A stretch of DNA of 64,000 nt from Strigamia acuminata (lineage: Eukaryota > Arthropoda > Chilopoda > Geophilomorpha > Linotaeniidae): contig OX442324.1 in assembly GCA_949358305.1 (NCBI GenBank), forward strand, positions 9,149,601 to 9,213,600, in the 5' to 3' direction. Within the stretch, counting starts at the first letter, position 1. Each line of letters begins with the position of its first letter. The translations under genes and the position numbers were made by a program. The notes below the pieces were generated by a model, which saw only the letters and a list, made by a program, of their open reading frames with translations, was not told the DNA's origin and searched no databases. Positions 20,744 through 32,779 of this stretch are shown here, one piece after another.

Positions 20744-23700
20744 GTCGACCGGCCCTTCGCGCAAAACGTCTGAAATCCAAACGACGCGCTTCACCTTTAA
20801 TTAACTTGAAAGAGGACAATCCTTCACAGGTTAATTCAACAACATCTCCTACTGTTATTACTCTTTCAGAGTATAAACCTGTGAGTAGTGTTATTTCTTC
20901 ATCATCTTCCATCATCACATCAGCTACAAAGGCGTCAGATCTGCAGACTGCCGTTCCTGAAGCTGTAAAGGATGAATTGCCGAAATTAACAGATTTGCAA
21001 CCTGTAATTTCGAAGAAAAACCCGAAAGTGACAATAGTAAGTAAAATTACTAAAACTTTACCAATAATTAAGTCTACTTCCAGTGCAACAACGACTGAGG
21101 CTCCAAAGGAAGTGATCTCTCCTATGAAGGTATCTTTCGTAATGTTAACGCCAGAGGAACTTAAAGAAACTCAAGAACCCATTATTGAGATAACGCGTGG
21201 GGATCGTTTGTGCAAGAAAGCACCTTGCGTAAAGATTTCCTGGGCTAATGTAGCTTGTACTGCGCTTCTGGACTCAGGCGCACAAACGTGTGTTATGAGT
21301 GAGGATGTGTTCCAACAACTACACGAAAAAATGGGTTTGGACTTTGTGAATCTCCATGAGCGGGTGCAGGTCGCGTCTGGTGACATAGTGGATTCCACCA
21401 AATCGATGCAGCTCGCTTTGCGCGCCCCAATAGGCATAATAAAATTCATTTGCATGGTTTTACCCGATGCCAAAATGGATATGCTCCTTGGACGTGATTT
21501 CTGCACAGCGGCCGGAATCGACATCGACCATGCGAGACAACAGTGGAGCATGGTGGGCTCAAATGAGATTCGCAAATTCATGACTTATGAAGAAGCAAAA
21601 AAGTCAGAGTCAATTCTGGTTTTGCCATTTGCGCCAGAAGAAACGCAGGATCCATCCAACCCACCGGCGGCCATTAGTGAGATCGTTCCGACGAAAATAC
21701 TAAGGAAACCGGATCCGGTGAGTGAAATTAACTGCCTCCTCCTGGCGCATAGATCCTTGCAACAAGAAATATTCGAGTATCCACATGACGATGCGCAGTA
21801 TCGAGTTAAACAAGTTCGACATCGTGCGCAACGCAAATGGTCGAATATTTGGTCCCCAAAGAGGAAAGAAACTTCTAAAATTTCCTCCAATTTAAAAAAG
21901 ACAATTTCACGTAAATTAACTTTGAGTCAGTTCCGACGATTACGACGTTTACGACGAAAAATCAATGTTATTCGTCCAATTGCCAAACAACTCGTTGCGC
22001 AACGTGCTAAAGACATCAATGCCAAGGAGTCGAAAATCAACATCTTTTCGATTGCGCAACCTGACAATGGTGGGAATAACTCTAAAATGAACATTAATGA
22101 CATTAATTTTTTGCAGTACCAACCTAGTGGAGATCCGACCGATTTAGATTGGATTTACCACCAGTTGTGGAACCAATTAACAGTGCCACAGATAAAACTA
22201 TTAATCAAAACATTGCAGCCCATTTCGCAAATCTTTCGCGAAGAAATTGGTTTATGTAATAACACCGAGTACGAGGTAAACCTGAAACCGGATTTTCGTC
22301 CAATTCATGTCCCTGTGCGCCCGGTAAACCCTGCGAAAAAGGCGATAATTGATAAATATATCGACAAAAAGCTGCAGCAAGGTATTATTCGGCGATCCCA
22401 AAGTGATTGCGCCGTTGCTCCAGTCGTCGTACCCAAGAAGACAGGCGAATGGAGAACTGCTATGGATTTTCGCCCCATTAATGCGCAAACAATTCCGGAC
22501 GTTTACCCACTTCCGGACATTGATAACATCTTTGCCTATTTGGGAGGTGCGCATTGGTTTTCGATAATCGATGGACGCGAAGCTTTCCATCAGATCGGCG
22601 TGCGCAAAGGTGACGAACGGTATTTAGCTTTTATAACACATCGAGGTTTATTCGAATATGTGCGCATGCCTTTCGGACCTATCAACGGACCCGCTACCCT
22701 CCAACGAGCGATGAATAAGACTCTTGCGAAATATCTTTACAAATTTGTATTTGTGTATATTGATGACGTGATTATTTTTAGCCGAACTTTCGAGGAACAC
22801 GTGCAACATTTGCGCCTCGTTTTAGAGGAATTGTTCAACGCTGGATTCACCATGAACGCCAACAAAACTGAGCTTTGTCAAAAAAGACTCGAGGTTTTGG
22901 GACACATCGTGGAATCTGGCCAGATTACACCAAATCCAAAGAAGGTGGTTGCTATTCAAAATTATCCCGCGCCAACCAATTTGCGCGAATTACAACGATT
23001 TAAGGGCATGGTAGGTTATTACCAATCATTCATTGCAAATTTTTCCAAAATTAGCGAAGTTTTCCGACCATTGCTTAAAAAAGACGCAACTTGGATTTGG
23101 ACAGATGCGCAGCAATTAGCGTTCGAATATCTGAAAGACCAGATTGCGATACCAACACTGAAAAGACGTTTTCCCAGTTGGAAAAAACCATTTATACTGC
23201 AGACCGATGCTAGTTATTCTGGATTAGGTGCTGCTTTAATGCAACTTAACGATGAAGGTGTGAGAATTTCAATCGCATTTGCCTCTCGCGCATTAAACAG
23301 CGCTGAAAAGAACTATAAAGTAACCGAAATCGAATGTTTGGCCGCGGTTTGGGGTGTCAAACGCTTTCGTGCATATCTCGAGATGATGCCATTTTACCTC
23401 GAGAGCGACCATCAATCTCTTAAGTGGTTATTTCAGCAAAGGGAACCAACTGGACGTTTGGCCCGTTGGGTATTATCGTTAAGTGATTATAAATTCACGT
23501 TTTTGCACTGTTCAGGATGCAAAAATAAGGTAGCGGATGCACTGAGTCGAGCTCCTGTCGACCCGCCTGAAGTCGATGATGAGGATGATAGCCCGGAGGT
23601 CGACGAGGCGTGTTACCTTGCCTATTTTGATGATTGCAACGAGTGGCCGGCACTTAATATCATCAAGGAATTGCCAAAAAACATTAATTTGCAGTTTCGA

Positions 23701-26382
23701 AAGTTGTTTAAAACTAAATTTAAAAAAGTGCCTCTCATTGCAGCATCTTCACCGACTAGGAGGAAAAATAAGAAAAAATCTCTTATTCCTCGACCTACTG
23801 GTAAAAGGAAGGTGATTGGAAATGCGCCGACTTCGGGTGCGCAAATTCCATCTTCTACTGGCGTAGCTACTCCTCCAACGAGGGCACCGCCGGTTACAAT
23901 CCCTCCAGTTGCACTAACGCCAATTGTGCAACCAACTGCAACACCAAATGCATCAGTTCCAGTTGCGCAACCAACCTCACAAGTAAAAACTCCTAATTCA
24001 TCACCAGTTCGTGTTTCAGTGCCTTTACGAACCCGCCGACAGCGCTCTTTAATCCCAATTCTGATAAAGAAACGAGGAAGACCACGTAAAATTAATATTG
24101 TGCCAATTTTATCTCCTCGTGCTAAACGAGCAATAGCCACACGAACTCGAGCTAGATTAAAGGATCCATCTTTGATTCCTAAAACACCACCATGGCTACC
24201 ACCCAGGTATGCAGGAACTATTAAACAGTGGACATTTCCAAAGTTATTGAAATCTCAGCAAGTAGGAAAATTGAAGGCAGTGCGACGTAAATCCGCTATT
24301 CCTTCCCATGTGATGAAACCCAAACCTAAATCAGTTTTAATTCCACCACCCTTACCTATTCCTACCCCTCCTGCAACTCCAATATCCACTCCTATTCCTA
24401 GTTCCATTCCCCCTTCGGCAATTATTCCAACCAGAATTCCTGCGCCAATAAATCCGTCTAGTTTTAGAAAAAAGACTGCTTCGGCACCATCACAATTGCC
24501 GACACCTGGAACTTTGGTGGATAAAATACGACGAAATTTCCGTCGAATCACTGGAGTCCCCGCACCAATAATTCAACCTGATAGCCACCGAAGGCCTACT
24601 ACTAAACCTTCTCCTGAAATTCCAAATTTACCAACTCCTTCCCCAACTCCTTCAATTCCTATCACTGATTTTCCTGTTATTTCTCCGCGTCAACATTCTG
24701 AACCAGTGATGTATGACGATGCGGCGGGACCATCAGGACAGCAGAGGCCAGAGGGATATACTTCGGACCCGGATTCTGACTCTACATCATCTGAGGACAG
24801 TTTTGGACCCATTCGTGACATGTCGCCACCAACAAGGAATTATTATGCGCCTCCAACATCAGCGCGAAGAACTCCGTCGAGATTGCGTCCGCGACGGGAA
24901 AGGACAGTAATTGAGGATTCGAGGACTGAAGCAGAAAAGCAAGCCGAATTGGAGCACGATCCACCAATCGAACATCCTCCGTTCGAGCTGTTGCCTACTG
25001 CTGCTGAGATCATTGCTGCGCAAAGACAGGACCCCTGGTCGCGTGAGTTGATATTTTATTTAACTGCCCAAATGTTACCACTTGATCCAGATGAGGCTGC
25101 CAAAATTGTGGCTGACGCGCAAGATTTCGGCATGTATAAAGAGATGTTATGTCGCTTCCCTCCTGTCCATATTAATGAAATTAGAAAGAGGCGCCAAATA
25201 TATCTCCCATTTGAACTCAGAGAAAGATATTTCCGCGCAATGCACTATCCTCCCGTAGTTGGACATATGGGGCAAGAACGAACACTCCATCGCATTAAAT
25301 CGCGCGTATTTTGGCCAAAAATGCGCGAAGATATTCGAACATGGATACAGGTTTGCGAAGCGTGTCAAAGAGCTAAACCCCTTAACAGGCTCCCATATGG
25401 AAAAATGATAATGTCCAGATCGCGCCATCTTTTCTCTGCTATCTACATCGACTATTACGGCAAGAAACCTCGATCCACAGAGGGACATTGCTATGCCTTT
25501 GTGATGGTCGACTCTGCTAGCCGATGGTTAGACGTACGTCTAACCGAAAACTCAAATATAGCCACTACGGTGAAACAAATTCAGAAATTCTGCAAAAGAT
25601 GGGGTTTTCCCAAGATAATTATTAGCGATAATGCGCCTGCTTTTCGCTCACCAGAATTTCGTAGCCAAATCCAGCAACTTGGCGCAATAAATAGATATAC
25701 CGCCGCATATCACCCGCAAGGTAATATTGCGGAAAGGCTTAACCAATCATTAAAGAACTGTATATTAGCATATATTGATGATGACCATACTAGATGGGAC
25801 GTCAACATTGGCTATTTCGTGCTCGCGATTAATTCAGCGTATCAAATTTCTTTAAAGTATTCACCCTTTAAAATGGTAACGGGCCAGGAAGCTCGATTTC
25901 CGGGCGACCTGGATAGCGACACGGATGACGGAGAACCGTTGCCGCCCGTGGAAGCCGAAAATTTGCACGAACATATGCGTAGAATGCGAGAAAGCGCGAT
26001 TAACAACTTGCGCGAGTCCCAAATTTGACACAAAAAATGGTTCGATTTAAAACGGCGCCCCCATGACTTCCGTCCTGGCGACTGGGTAACTTTGCGCAAT
26101 CGGCAACCTTCATCTGCCGATAAACAATTCGCAGCAGGTTTACGCCAGCGTACTGAAGGTGTATATATTATACATAGATTGGTGGGCCCCAATACAGTAA
26201 TCCTAATGGATGAAAACGGCCAAAAAACCCAGCCTTATAATGTCGTGGAATTGCGACATTGGTTTTTTGCCGAGGCCAACTTTTTAACTTTAAAAGACGT
26301 TGAAATTATTGATAAACATGTTGAAATTTTTACTGTCAACACTTTAGATATTTTTTCTGCCTATTTTCTTTCATTTGAGTAA
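20740..26382 (+). pseudogene. pol: gypsy-2 Pol (protease-RT-RNase H-integrase), one in-frame TGA
   Basis: The frame runs 1,762 codons to a TGA at 26,026-26,028 and stays open in the same frame to 26,382. Domains by residue: protease LLDSGAQTCVM (about 177) with MLLGRDF; RT from about 525 with YIDDVIIF (about 672); RNase H with TDASYSGLG (about 821), ESDHQSLKWL (about 888) and NKVADALSR; a Pro/Lys/Arg-rich linker of roughly 480 residues; an integrase zinc domain with GHMGQERTL and CEACQRAK (about 1,505-1,545); and the integrase core with IYIDYYG, ISDNAPAF and AERLNQS (about 1,568, 1,629, 1,664). All catalytic residues are intact. The stop separates the integrase C-terminal module (FRPGDWVTLRNR and onward). 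The long linker is unusual for the family. Confidence 0.92.
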
Positions 26383-26394
26383 TTTTCTTCTATC

Positions 26395-26398
<4 letters not shown>

Positions 26399-26442
<44 letters not shown>

Positions 26443-26449
26443 GAAGAAG

Positions 26450-26482
<33 letters not shown>

Positions 26483-26497
26483 ATAAAAAAAAAAAAA
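26399..26497 (+). repeat. A-rich tract
   Basis: About 100 bases of nearly pure A, broken by AGAACGAAGAAG and a few G/T bases, just downstream of pol. It could be an expanded simple repeat or a retained poly(A) tail from a recombination event. Confidence 0.85.
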
Positions 26498-27227
26498 CCA
26501 AGTGTAATCCGGTGTAAATCTATCTTTACTACCTATTTTGTTTAAAAACTATTTTTCCTTTCATTCTAAATTTATTCATCCTAATTTTTATGTTTTATGT
26601 TATTTTATATTTTCTTTATATTTTATATTTAATGTTTTGTGTTATGTGTTTTATGTTCATATTCGGTCACTCGAAAATGGCTAAGTCCATTTCAATCAGG
26701 GACTATGTCCGTCACCAGAGCGCGTAATGCCAATTAACCTCTAAACAATAGCACGTGGCTATTTCCACAATTCATTTAAATTATTCAATTAATATAATTT
26801 ATGCGCACTTTATTTAAATTAATATTCTGTGTTCTGAATTATTACTTGTTTATCTCACCATCCTTATTTAATCACTTTAAAACAAGAGTTTTGAGCGAAG
26901 ACAACCTTCGCTAACTTCCGAATTCCAACACTGAATGTCGCTCTTCAATTGCGATTAGTTACAACCTAACCTCGAACCTGACTTTATTACATGTGCGAGT
27001 TTTCAATCGTTCATCGAAGCTTCTCGAAGCAAAGTTTTATGACTCGTTACATTCCGGGGAATATTCTTTAGTCTTCGTTGTTTGTTTCGTTCTGTGCGCG
27101 TTCGTGTTGTTGCGCGTCGTAATTGTGAGTATCGTTTGTCAAACGTATTATTTGTTCTGTGTATTTATATAAGCATTACCTCCACCAACTTAGGCGCATT
27201 ATATTCCCAACGAATATCGAAACCAAC
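26498..27227 (+). other. gypsy-2 pol-ORF3 spacer
   Basis: About 730 bases, AT-rich. A C/T-rich tract ending ACCAACTTAG at 27,184-27,193 is a candidate splice acceptor 34 bases before the ORF3 ATG. There is nothing else I can name. Confidence 0.5.
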
Positions 27228-30002
27228 ATGGCGTGTTGTAATGAAGACTTCCCGGGAAAGAAATATCCAAAAAATTATCGAACACCGCCTTTACATGCGG
27301 CAGGTCCTCCGAAGGTTCCACACCACCATCCCGATGATCCACTCGATGCTGGGTTCCCTAATTACGAGATATGTCCGGTATGTTCGGGATACGGAAAGGA
27401 AATCGATCCGCCGCGGCCCGAGTGCAAGTGCCGGGCGTGTGACGGTCGGGGGGACTTACGGCGCAATTTACACATCGTTTGGATGCGCCAGATCTACGGG
27501 TGGGTGTTGAGGAGATATGAACAGGACCATGTGATTATCGTGAGTGTTACTTACCCGCCATTCCGTCCACTAAACGGTAGTCCGGTGTCAATCCAGAGGT
27601 TCCGGACGATTCACTTCTGGTATTGGCACCGGGCGCAACGGGTTGCGCACACAAATCGCATTACACCACGACAATGGATCTATCCGATGGCGGAAGTGGT
27701 ACAACTCTTATATATTCAAGTGCCAAATTTACTCCAAGACGAGGTGGAAGGTTTAGCCCCCATGTTAAGGGAACAACATCTCGTCGACCAGATGCAATCC
27801 GCGACAATTCGCTATTTCCACCCATTTCCAGGGGATGCCTCGATGATGAGCGAGCAGGTGGAATTGGTTGCGGAAACACAAGGCGCCATGGACACCATAG
27901 ATACGAATGATCAGTCGGTATTGCCCTATTTTACAGGAAATCGTCCTCCATGTTCAATTAACCGACGAGAGGATCGTACGGAGAAGCTTGCACAGAAAGT
28001 GTTGGGTAAGATCGAGGACACAAAAATGCCTTTGCGCCGTGACGAAACTAGGGACACCAATACGACCAGATACCGTCCACAGCCATCCGAGGAAACCCTT
28101 GCGCAAGCAACAGTGCAACTGGCCAGTTTATCCATCGATGATAACGGGGATGATGAGGACGACGATGATTCCATGTTTACGAGTGTATCTACCCATCTTG
28201 ATTTAATTCCAGCTACTAAAGACGAGAACTCGGATCCACCCTGTGATTTGCGCTATTATTCTGGCCGTTCCACGTTGGGAAATGTGACTGAGCAAGAAAT
28301 CGCAAACTTAACTCGTGCACATAATGAAGCAATCGCCCAGTGTCGCTTTGGCACTCCTCCAGTTCGGGATAACGAATCAAGTTTCAGTGTAACCCCGTCC
28401 ATCTGTGGAATGGCCCAGGAGATTTTTGCGGAAACACCGGCTGCGCAGGTCCAAGACGTTCGAAAGTTGGAGCGGAAAATGGCCGATCCACGGTTGTCCA
28501 ATGTTCCATCCATGCAGCAACCCCGCGGACCACCACTCAGTGCACGACTCCCTCCAGCGATGCGGGAACGATTTGCGCAATCGCCACAGAACGCGAATTT
28601 ATCCGCGTCGTCTTTAAAATTAACTAATAATAACAATAATCTCAATTCCAACACAGGTGCCCGACCGAAACTTTTAGCAAAGAAAAATATTCTCGTGACA
28701 ACTTCGAGTGCTACTTCCACTACGGTAACGGCGGCTAGGGCAACAGAGGCCCCCTCGTGTTCAACGTCGAAGATTTCGAACATTCCAGTGTCGACGCCTG
28801 GACCCATCACCTATGCGCAGTTACCATCGCGCAATGTTTCCACGACTACAAAGGCCGCTTCCACGCCAAGTACGATTTCGGTCTCCTCTAGCCAGACTTC
28901 GACGCCGCCCCCTCGAGTGGCTCCTACCGAAGCCAGCGCGACTGTTGCCTCTGATGGGGCACAGGCTCTTGGAGATATTATCTCTCATTGCGATCTGGCA
29001 GTTGACCGATACGGCGTAACAACGAAACCGGTAAATTCCCTGGAACTAATTCCCGATTTACTGGATGAATTCGAGGTCGAGGTTTGCGTGAAGGGCCCAG
29101 AAGTGTCTAAAACCCGATTTCATATGGAACGTAAAGGGTGGATTGCGCTTCTAGAACATATGATGGACAAAGATTTTGAAATACTTCGTGTGGACTTCCG
29201 CAACATTCATGGTCAGATGAAGACTCGCATTCGCGATATGGCTGCTCAAGTGTTGAAGCGGATGACGGAATGCGATATCTACGATCATGATGGCGTTTTG
29301 GAGCAGTTAATTTGGATCATGCATGAGGAGATCTCGCGCATGATCTATCACATTCGGCGCCGTCGTGACTACGAGCGAATGACCACCGAGCAACGTCAAC
29401 AGGAATACGAGCAGAAACATGCGGCGGAAAAAGCACGCGTTGCTGAGATCCATCGGGTTGAGGAGGAAAAGAAAGCGATTCAGGAGGCTAAGGAAGCGGA
29501 AGAAAAGCGATGCGCTGAGGAAACTCGTTTAAACGAATTGCGAGAGATGCTTCAAACTTCAGCTCACCATCACGAATTTGCGCCATCCATTCCACCAGGT
29601 CCGGGTTTCTCGGGTTGGGACGATGCCCCACCCACAATTACTTTGGAACTTTTGCCTAGCTTGATGTCTCCAGCGGCTATTATTTGCAATTTCGCTAACG
29701 GTCGAGGTGAGTGCCTTCAATTTGGAATGTCGACACAAGCGCAACGACAACTTTTCCGTTCCCTCGCCGTTGCTGATTTGCGCATGCCTTTGGCCGAGGC
29801 AAATCCGTTATTAAATTTGTTGTATCGACGATATGGAGAGTTGTTTCTCGACCATTGTCGGAACGAAATTAACCGACGAGGTGCAGTTAACTTTCATGAT
29901 GCGCAGCGCATAGTGGTGGAAATTGCGCTCAATATGATTAAATATTTCCGAATTCCTCGTCATCGCGAAATCTTGGAAAAGGATTTCGAACAACAAACCT
30001 AA
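27228..30002 (+). CDS. gypsy-2 ORF3, paired-cysteine and coiled-coil protein of unknown function
   Basis: 924 residues from the ATG at 27,228. The N-terminus is Pro/His-rich, then has two C-x2-C-x-G-x-G motifs, CPVCSGYG (49-56) and CRACDGRG (68-75), like half a DnaJ zinc domain. An aromatic block follows (IHFWYWHRAQR, about 125-140), a long Ser/Thr/Pro-rich low-complexity region (about 260-580), a folded segment (LELIPDLLDEFEVEVCVKGP to about 700), a charged coiled coil (about 708-775, EQRQQEYEQKHAAEKARVAE) and a conserved-looking C-terminal domain. I see no signal peptide or membrane span, so it is not an envelope protein. It occupies the env position 3' of pol. The closest relative visible is gypsy-0 ORF3. 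A regulatory or RNA-binding accessory role is conceivable but unproven. Confidence 0.75.
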   Translation: MACCNEDFPGKKYPKNYRTPPLHAAGPPKVPHHHPDDPLDAGFPNYEICPVCSGYGKEIDPPRPECKCRACDGRGDLRRNLHIVWMRQIYGWVLRRYEQDHVIIVSVTYPPFRPLNGSPVSIQRFRTIHFWYWHRAQRVAHTNRITPRQWIYPMAEVVQLLYIQVPNLLQDEVEGLAPMLREQHLVDQMQSATIRYFHPFPGDASMMSEQVELVAETQGAMDTIDTNDQSVLPYFTGNRPPCSINRREDRTEKLAQKVLGKIEDTKMPLRRDETRDTNTTRYRPQPSEETLAQATVQLASLSIDDNGDDEDDDDSMFTSVSTHLDLIPATKDENSDPPCDLRYYSGRSTLGNVTEQEIANLTRAHNEAIAQCRFGTPPVRDNESSFSVTPSICGMAQEIFAETPAAQVQDVRKLERKMADPRLSNVPSMQQPRGPPLSARLPPAMRERFAQSPQNANLSASSLKLTNNNNNLNSNTGARPKLLAKKNILVTTSSATSTTVTAARATEAPSCSTSKISNIPVSTPGPITYAQLPSRNVSTTTKAASTPSTISVSSSQTSTPPPRVAPTEASATVASDGAQALGDIISHCDLAVDRYGVTTKPVNSLELIPDLLDEFEVEVCVKGPEVSKTRFHMERKGWIALLEHMMDKDFEILRVDFRNIHGQMKTRIRDMAAQVLKRMTECDIYDHDGVLEQLIWIMHEEISRMIYHIRRRRDYERMTTEQRQQEYEQKHAAEKARVAEIHRVEEEKKAIQEAKEAEEKRCAEETRLNELREMLQTSAHHHEFAPSIPPGPGFSGWDDAPPTITLELLPSLMSPAAIICNFANGRGECLQFGMSTQAQRQLFRSLAVADLRMPLAEANPLLNLLYRRYGELFLDHCRNEINRRGAVNFHDAQRIVVEIALNMIKYFRIPRHREILEKDFEQQT

Positions 30003-31834
30003 ATGTGACTTTGTGTGCGCAAGTTTTTTGCAAATTGAAGTCAGGAAATCGTATTAATGGGCGTTTCGTAAAATTCCTCCGCTTCGGCGTTGAGTTGAAG
30101 GACTTAATACGAGGATCCTGGTGATTTGCGAAGACTTTGTGCGCACTTTAACCTACTATTCATCATTATTTTGTGTTTTCATCATATTTTCATCTCTAAT
30201 TGTGTCCAAAATGCGCCGCCAGATCGTGGATCTCTGGTAAATGCCCTAATAAAACATCTCCGCATTTGTGCGTTGAGTTTGGGCTGGCCTGCATTTAAAA
30301 ATCCTCACGGTATCCACAACCAACATTCATCATCATCTTTAAATCTTCATCATTTTTCCGTTCCGCCATGCGATTCCATTGATGAGGCGCTCCGTAAAAC
30401 ATCTCTCGAGTTGGAGGACTTGATGGAACGAGCTTGGGCAGCGGTGATGTGTTGATTTGAAGAACAAATAATTATTATTAGTGTTTCATCATAAATGTTA
30501 TTATTTTTGCGCAACTTTTCAATTGTGATAATTCTCACTGATAATTTATATATTTTTATTTAATTATTTTCACGTTTTTAGTGCTTTAGAATCGGACAAT
30601 TGAATTTTTAGTGCTACAATTATGTTTTTATTTAAGTACAATTATGATTTTGATAATTTTTTTAGTGCCACAATCATTCCAGAATTACCTTCATTTAATT
30701 ATAACAATCGTCCTAAAGATTAGGAATTTAATTCTATTTAATTTTGAATTTAATTTCATTTGATTTCAGTTAACCTTTATTTTAGCGCAATTATTCTGGA
30801 ATGATCCAAGTTAGTATTCAATGTTTAAATTTATTTAATGAATATTTTTCTTTAATTATTTAGCATTTAATCAAGATTATTGTGATACTTTTTTGACCCT
30901 TCCTTTAATTTTGTGATATTTTCTGATCAACATATTTAATTCCGTGGCAATACGAGTAGTATTGTGCGCGCGGGTATTTGTTATGTTTTATAATATTTTA
31001 TATGTTTCTATTTTCCATTTCATTCATAGAATTAATAACCTAAATTATCCTTGCGCAAAGTTTCGCGCATCCATTTAAAAGTTCCTAATTAATCTGAAAT
31101 CATACTTACCTTATGCAGGTTGCATAATTTTGTACCTTACCTTTATTTTGTATTTGTTTTGCGCAATTACGCGCATCCTACCATAACATAAATACCCAAT
31201 TTGATATTAATAAATCCCAACCTGATTCTTGATAATTCTCATGTGTCGGCTCTTTATTTTTGTTTAATTTAAAATTGTTTATTCGATGATTTTTATACAG
31301 AAAGCAGAAGTTTGTTTATACAAAAAAGTAAAAGTGTTTAAAATTTTTATTTCATAAATTGTTTGGGTAAAGTGTATAGACTCTCGTCCGTCCTAGGTAT
31401 CGTCGGCCCCTTTAGGTTTAGTGTTCGCCCTCCTTGTGTCGTCCCTGTTCGTCTTGTGATTTCGAGTAGAATGATTTAAAATTTACCATTGTGACTTTAC
31501 AAAAATCTTAGTTTAAATTTATTTTCAAAAGCCATGGTGATTTATTAATTCTCTGTCTCTAATAATTTAATTGATTTTTGATATTTAATTTGGTATTGTT
31601 TAACTTTTGTTTATTATTTTGACAAGGTTGTTAAGTTTTTGCACCACGTGCATTATTTTTGACAAAGTTATTAAGTCTTTGCGCAGACGCGCATCATTCT
31701 TTTTTGTTGTTTAATTTATTTAATTTATTTTTTGAGAATTTGTATAGTTTTTGCGCATAGCGCATTATTATTGTATGACTTTCCTTGTCTCTTATCCTTT
31801 TATTCTCTTCGATAAATCTCGAATAATAAAAGCC
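30003..31834 (+). other. gypsy-2 3' non-coding region
   Basis: 1.8 kb of AT-rich sequence. Several G-C islands are nearly all TGCGCA or GCGC words (for example about 31,060, 31,160, 31,680, 31,755). A 109-codon frame at 30,126 has no domain support. Confidence 0.6.
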
Positions 31835-31848
31835 TAAGGGGGGAGGGA
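31835..31848 (+). promoter_or_regulatory. gypsy-2 polypurine tract
   Basis: AAGGGGGGAGGGA immediately before the 3' LTR start TGTCACGGG. Confidence 0.9.
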
Positions 31849-32520
31849 TGTCACGGGCAGGTTACCCACCCTTCTTTTTTATTCATTTCTAACTTAGACT
31901 GACCCAATCTTAAGTTTTCTTATTTTTTCCCAATCTTTCTTTTCATCTAACATTGATGAATCATCTCTAAATATATGCGCAGCCTCATTGCGCGCATCTT
32001 ATTATTTCCAACAATTAACCTTATTTTATACCTTCCACCCCCTCACCCACTCCAATCGACCTGGTCACATGACTCATGTTTACCTGGTCGCTACTTTTAT
32101 CCATAATCCACACTTCTCATACCTCTTTCAACGAGTTAACACCTCTTAGATTGAATTGAGTTTGTCAATCTTTATTTTGCGCTTTAACACGCGCCCCTTC
32201 TAATTTAACACTTAATAGCGCCTCTTTTTGCCCACCTTTTATCCCTTCGCATGCCTGTGACATCCTATGCCCACCCGCATACGAATATCACTGCGCATAC
32301 TCATTCTTTTTAAACGTAAAGACCCACAACGTGAGATTGAGCCCGTCGAATATAAATAATGTGTGTTACAGCGAGTTAGGTTTATTCACCGTCCGATATC
32401 CGCATATGACGATGGCACAAACAGAGTAAATCTACGAACTTTGCCCGCTGATTTGCGCTAACATCACCTTGCGCGTAAATTCAGATCAAATCAATTAAAC
32501 ATCTAAGTTGATTCGTAACA
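31849..32520 (+). repeat. gypsy-2 3' LTR
   Basis: 672 bp, no difference found from 17,997-18,668, followed by the AAAT target copy. Confidence 0.97.
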
Positions 32521-32524
32521 AAAT

Positions 32525-32713
32525 ATTACATTTATTTGTTTGAGCGGACGTCGTATCGAGCGGCGGACAGATACGTTTTACCTGCGTGCGCCTCGTATTG
32601 CCGTGCAGCCAACGACACGGACGCGTATTTGGGAATTGGATAGGACTTTCACCATACGGTTTTTCCACGTAAATTCCACTGCGAAATACTTTGTTTTGTG
32701 TGATTGTCCTACA
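32525..32713 (+). repeat. copia B 5' LTR, last 189 bp
   Basis: Matches 37,932-38,120 with one difference (T in place of A near 32,667). It ends GTCCTACA next to the primer-binding site. Confidence 0.95.
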
Positions 32714-32729
32714 TGGTAGCAGAGGATGG
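32714..32729 (+). promoter_or_regulatory. copia B primer-binding site
   Basis: TGGTAGCAGAGGATGG, directly abutting the LTR, is the exact complement of the last 16 bases (with CCA) of animal initiator tRNA-Met. Confidence 0.95.
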
Positions 32730-32779
32730 TTTTGCTACAACCCGATATCGACGGAAAATAGCGACGATACAGCGGGAAA

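Larger units (their letters stand above)
17997..32520 (+). mobile_element. gypsy-2: complete Ty3/gypsy element with a third ORF
   Basis: 14,524 bp, long for this group. The two 672-bp LTRs look identical and the target duplication is AAAT, so the insertion is very recent. Order: LTR, primer-binding site, gag, pol overlapping gag by ATGA, poly-A tract, ORF3, 1.8 kb AT-rich 3' region, polypurine tract, LTR. GCGC-containing words are strikingly common in coding and non-coding parts. Pol has one in-frame TGA near its C-terminus. Confidence 0.97.

Noticed and set aside
27228-30002. Gypsy-2 ORF3 as an envelope gene
   Set aside because: It is in the env position, but there is no signal peptide, membrane span or furin-like site; cysteine pairs and a coiled coil point elsewhere.
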